From: Candidatus Hydrogenedentota bacterium
GTDB lineage: Bacteria > Hydrogenedentota > Hydrogenedentia > Hydrogenedentales > JAEUWI01
Direction of reading: 5' to 3'
Length of the DNA: 15,472 nt
NCBI GenBank assembly: GCA_030430835.1
Contig: JAUIKJ010000017.1
Coordinates: forward strand, 1-15,472
The number at the start of each line of letters is the position of its first letter. Within the stretch, counting starts at the first letter, position 1. Under the pieces are notes generated by a model. That model had not been told where the DNA came from and searched no databases. It worked only from the letters and a program-made list of their open reading frames with translations. Positions 13,825-15,472 of the stretch are shown here, piece by piece. The position numbers were made by a program, and so were the translations under genes.

Positions 13825-15472
13825 ATGATTCGCATTCGCATTATCCATGGTAGCGCCTTTCTCCTGTCCCAGGACCGCCTCGAACAGGTCAAGGAAATCT
13901 TCCGGGTTTCCTTCCCGGAGATGGCCGGCTACGCCGAAAAGATCCCGGAGTTGCTGCGCGACCCTGTGGGTCACGGCTACCGCAGCATCCTGCTCGTTGC
14001 CGAGACCGGTGGGGGGCGGGTGGATGCCTTCGCCTTGCTCATGCACTTCCCCCTGGTCAATGCCTGCTTTCTCGACTACATCGCGACGCGCCCGGGTATC
14101 CGCGGCACGGGCGTGGGCGGGGCGCTGTACGAAGCCACCCGGGAGTACGCACAGCAATTGCGTGCGCACGCCCTCTACCTGGACGTGCAGCCCGACGACC
14201 CGAAACTGACCCCCGACCCGGCAATGTGCAAGGAGAGCCGTCGCCGGATTCAGTTCTACGAACAATATGGCGTTCGGGTTATTGATGGCACCAACTACGA
14301 TGAACCCGTCGGCGACCCGCCGACCGTGGCCTACCTGCTCTACGATGCGCTGGGAAGCGACCAGCCGCTCGCCCGCGACGATGCGCGCCATGCGGTCGAC
14401 ATGATTCTGACCCGCCGCTTCGGGAATATCGCGGACCCGGAGTACGTCCGACGGGTGGTGGATTCATTCCGGGACGACCCGGTGCGCTTTATGCCGCTGC
14501 GGCGCCGCATCGAGGTGGCACCACACGCGGCCATCACCACCCGGCGCCTCGACCCGCCCTTTTCCCTCGTGCTTACCCCGCGCCACGAGATTCATCACGT
14601 GCGCGAGCGCGGCTACTTCGAGCGCCCTGTGCGGCTGGACGCGATTCGGGACAGCATCGGTACCTCGGGGCTCTTCACCGAGGTCAAGACCGCGGCGCAC
14701 GGCGAAAAGCCAATTCTCGCCGTGCACGACGCGGAGTTTGTGCATTACCTCCGCGCCATATGCGCAAAGCTGAAGGAGGGGCGTCCCATCTACCCGGACA
14801 CCTTCCCCATCCGGCGGCCGGAACGGCGCCCCAAGGAACTTCCCGAGCAGGCCGGGTACTATTGCATCGACACGGGGACACCGCTCTACAAGGGGGCTTA
14901 CCGCGCCGCGCGTGCCGCCGTGGATACCGCGCTCACGGCGGCGGATGAGATCCTTGCTGGCCGTAAACTGGCCTATGCCGCCTGCCGCCCGCCGGGGCAC
15001 CACGCGGGCCGGCGCTTCTACGGTGGGTTCTGTTATTTCAACAATGCCGCGATCGCTACCGAATACATCGCCCGCCAGGCCCGAACGACGATCCTCGACC
15101 TCGACTATCACCACGGCAACGGAACGCAGGATATTTTCTACGAGCGAGACGACGTGCTCACCCTGTCCATCCACGGGGATCCCGATCACGCCTACCCCTA
15201 TTTCTCCGGCTATGCCCACGAGACCGGGGAAGGGAAGGGGCTAAACTACAATCGGAACATACCCCTGCCGCCGGGTACCGAGGAGCCCGCCTACCTGCGT
15301 GCGCTCGACCGTGCGCTCGACATCGTCGGCCAATCCGACGCCGAGGTGCTGGTGGTCGCGCTGGGCTTCGACATCATCAAGGGCGACCCGACCGGGCGTT
15401 TCCTGTTGAAACCCACGGCCATGCGCGCGATCGCCGAGCGCCTCGCCAACACGGGCCTGCCGCTGCTGGTCG
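13825..15472 (+). CDS. GNAT acetyltransferase fused to zinc-dependent histone/acetylpolyamine deacetylase, 3' end outside window
   Basis: One uninterrupted frame of at least 549 codons. Residues 1 to about 175 form a GNAT domain with the acetyl-CoA pyrophosphate-binding motif RGTGVGG (93-99) and QFYEQYGVRVI downstream. A linker of about 70 residues follows. From about 246 (FSLVLTPRHEIHH) to the window edge is a histone-deacetylase-family domain: catalytic pair His392-His393 in RPPGHHAG, GGFCYFNNAAIA, zinc ligands Asp427 and His429 in DLDYHHGNGTQ, and Asp516 in GFDIIKGDP. HGDPDHAYPYFSG and NIPLPPG resemble bacterial acetylpolyamine amidohydrolases. The product should both add and remove acetyl groups; the substrate (polyamine, small amine or protein lysine) is unknown. 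The catalytic Tyr would lie beyond the edge. ATG 13825 has no good Shine-Dalgarno; a TATGCT at 13813 suggests a leaderless or nearly leaderless transcript. Confidence 0.9.
   Translation, partial: MIRIRIIHGSAFLLSQDRLEQVKEIFRVSFPEMAGYAEKIPELLRDPVGHGYRSILLVAETGGGRVDAFALLMHFPLVNACFLDYIATRPGIRGTGVGGALYEATREYAQQLRAHALYLDVQPDDPKLTPDPAMCKESRRRIQFYEQYGVRVIDGTNYDEPVGDPPTVAYLLYDALGSDQPLARDDARHAVDMILTRRFGNIADPEYVRRVVDSFRDDPVRFMPLRRRIEVAPHAAITTRRLDPPFSLVLTPRHEIHHVRERGYFERPVRLDAIRDSIGTSGLFTEVKTAAHGEKPILAVHDAEFVHYLRAICAKLKEGRPIYPDTFPIRRPERRPKELPEQAGYYCIDTGTPLYKGAYRAARAAVDTALTAADEILAGRKLAYAACRPPGHHAGRRFYGGFCYFNNAAIATEYIARQARTTILDLDYHHGNGTQDIFYERDDVLTLSIHGDPDHAYPYFSGYAHETGEGKGLNYNRNIPLPPGTEEPAYLRALDRALDIVGQSDAEVLVVALGFDIIKGDPTGRFLLKPTAMRAIAERLANTGLPLLV

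Noticed and set aside
14464..15219. A 251-residue minus-strand frame opposite the HDAC domain
   Set aside because: Antisense shadow; the plus strand shows unbroken HDAC motifs.

Overview
The window is about 62-64% G+C by eye and densely coded, with no RNA gene, CRISPR array, insertion sequence or integrase visible. It holds eight complete protein genes and two cut by the window ends. The gene set includes two-domain DUF1080, DUF1573 and PqaA-like hydrolase exported proteins, an outsized multidomain secreted cytochrome with a Gly-Glu linker, and a Cys-Gly/membrane/basic C-terminal tail. This suggests an environmental Gram-negative bacterium of the Planctomycetota/Verrucomicrobiota/Hydrogenedentota type. 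Gly-Glu linkers of this kind make me lean to Hydrogenedentota, but this is inference and not a phylogenetic result.

Left region (1-5774, all minus strand). In transcription order: an exported two-domain DUF1080 protein, a 70-base spacer with a 12-bp perfect hairpin, then a tightly packed cluster of sixA-like phosphohistidine phosphatase, pdxB (erythronate-4-phosphate dehydrogenase), a LarA/DUF2088-type nickel-pincer racemase, a TPR lipoprotein and a PPi-type 6-phosphofructokinase (cut at the left edge). Stop and start codons overlap as ATGA at sixA/pdxB and larA/TPR, and pdxB/larA also overlap, so this looks like one translationally coupled operon joining vitamin B6 synthesis, 2-hydroxyacid chemistry and glycolysis.

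Middle region (5775-8630, plus strand). A divergent promoter region of 236 bases separates DUF1080 from an exported DUF1573 protein. A PqaA-type (PhoPQ-activated pathogenicity-related) secreted alpha/beta hydrolase follows. Each of these two plus-strand genes ends in a clear intrinsic terminator.

Right region (8703-15472). A 1410-residue exported protein combines a YVTN-type beta-propeller, two CXXCH haem sites in a peroxidase-like cytochrome region, an acidic linker, four Cry22/DUF5011-type Ig repeats, calcium-binding repeats and a MYXO-CTERM-like tail. It converges on an orphan DPPY-type DNA methyltransferase. Divergent from that is the most striking gene: one open frame that joins a GNAT acetyltransferase to a zinc-dependent histone/acetylpolyamine deacetylase, running off the right edge with its catalytic metal ligands intact.
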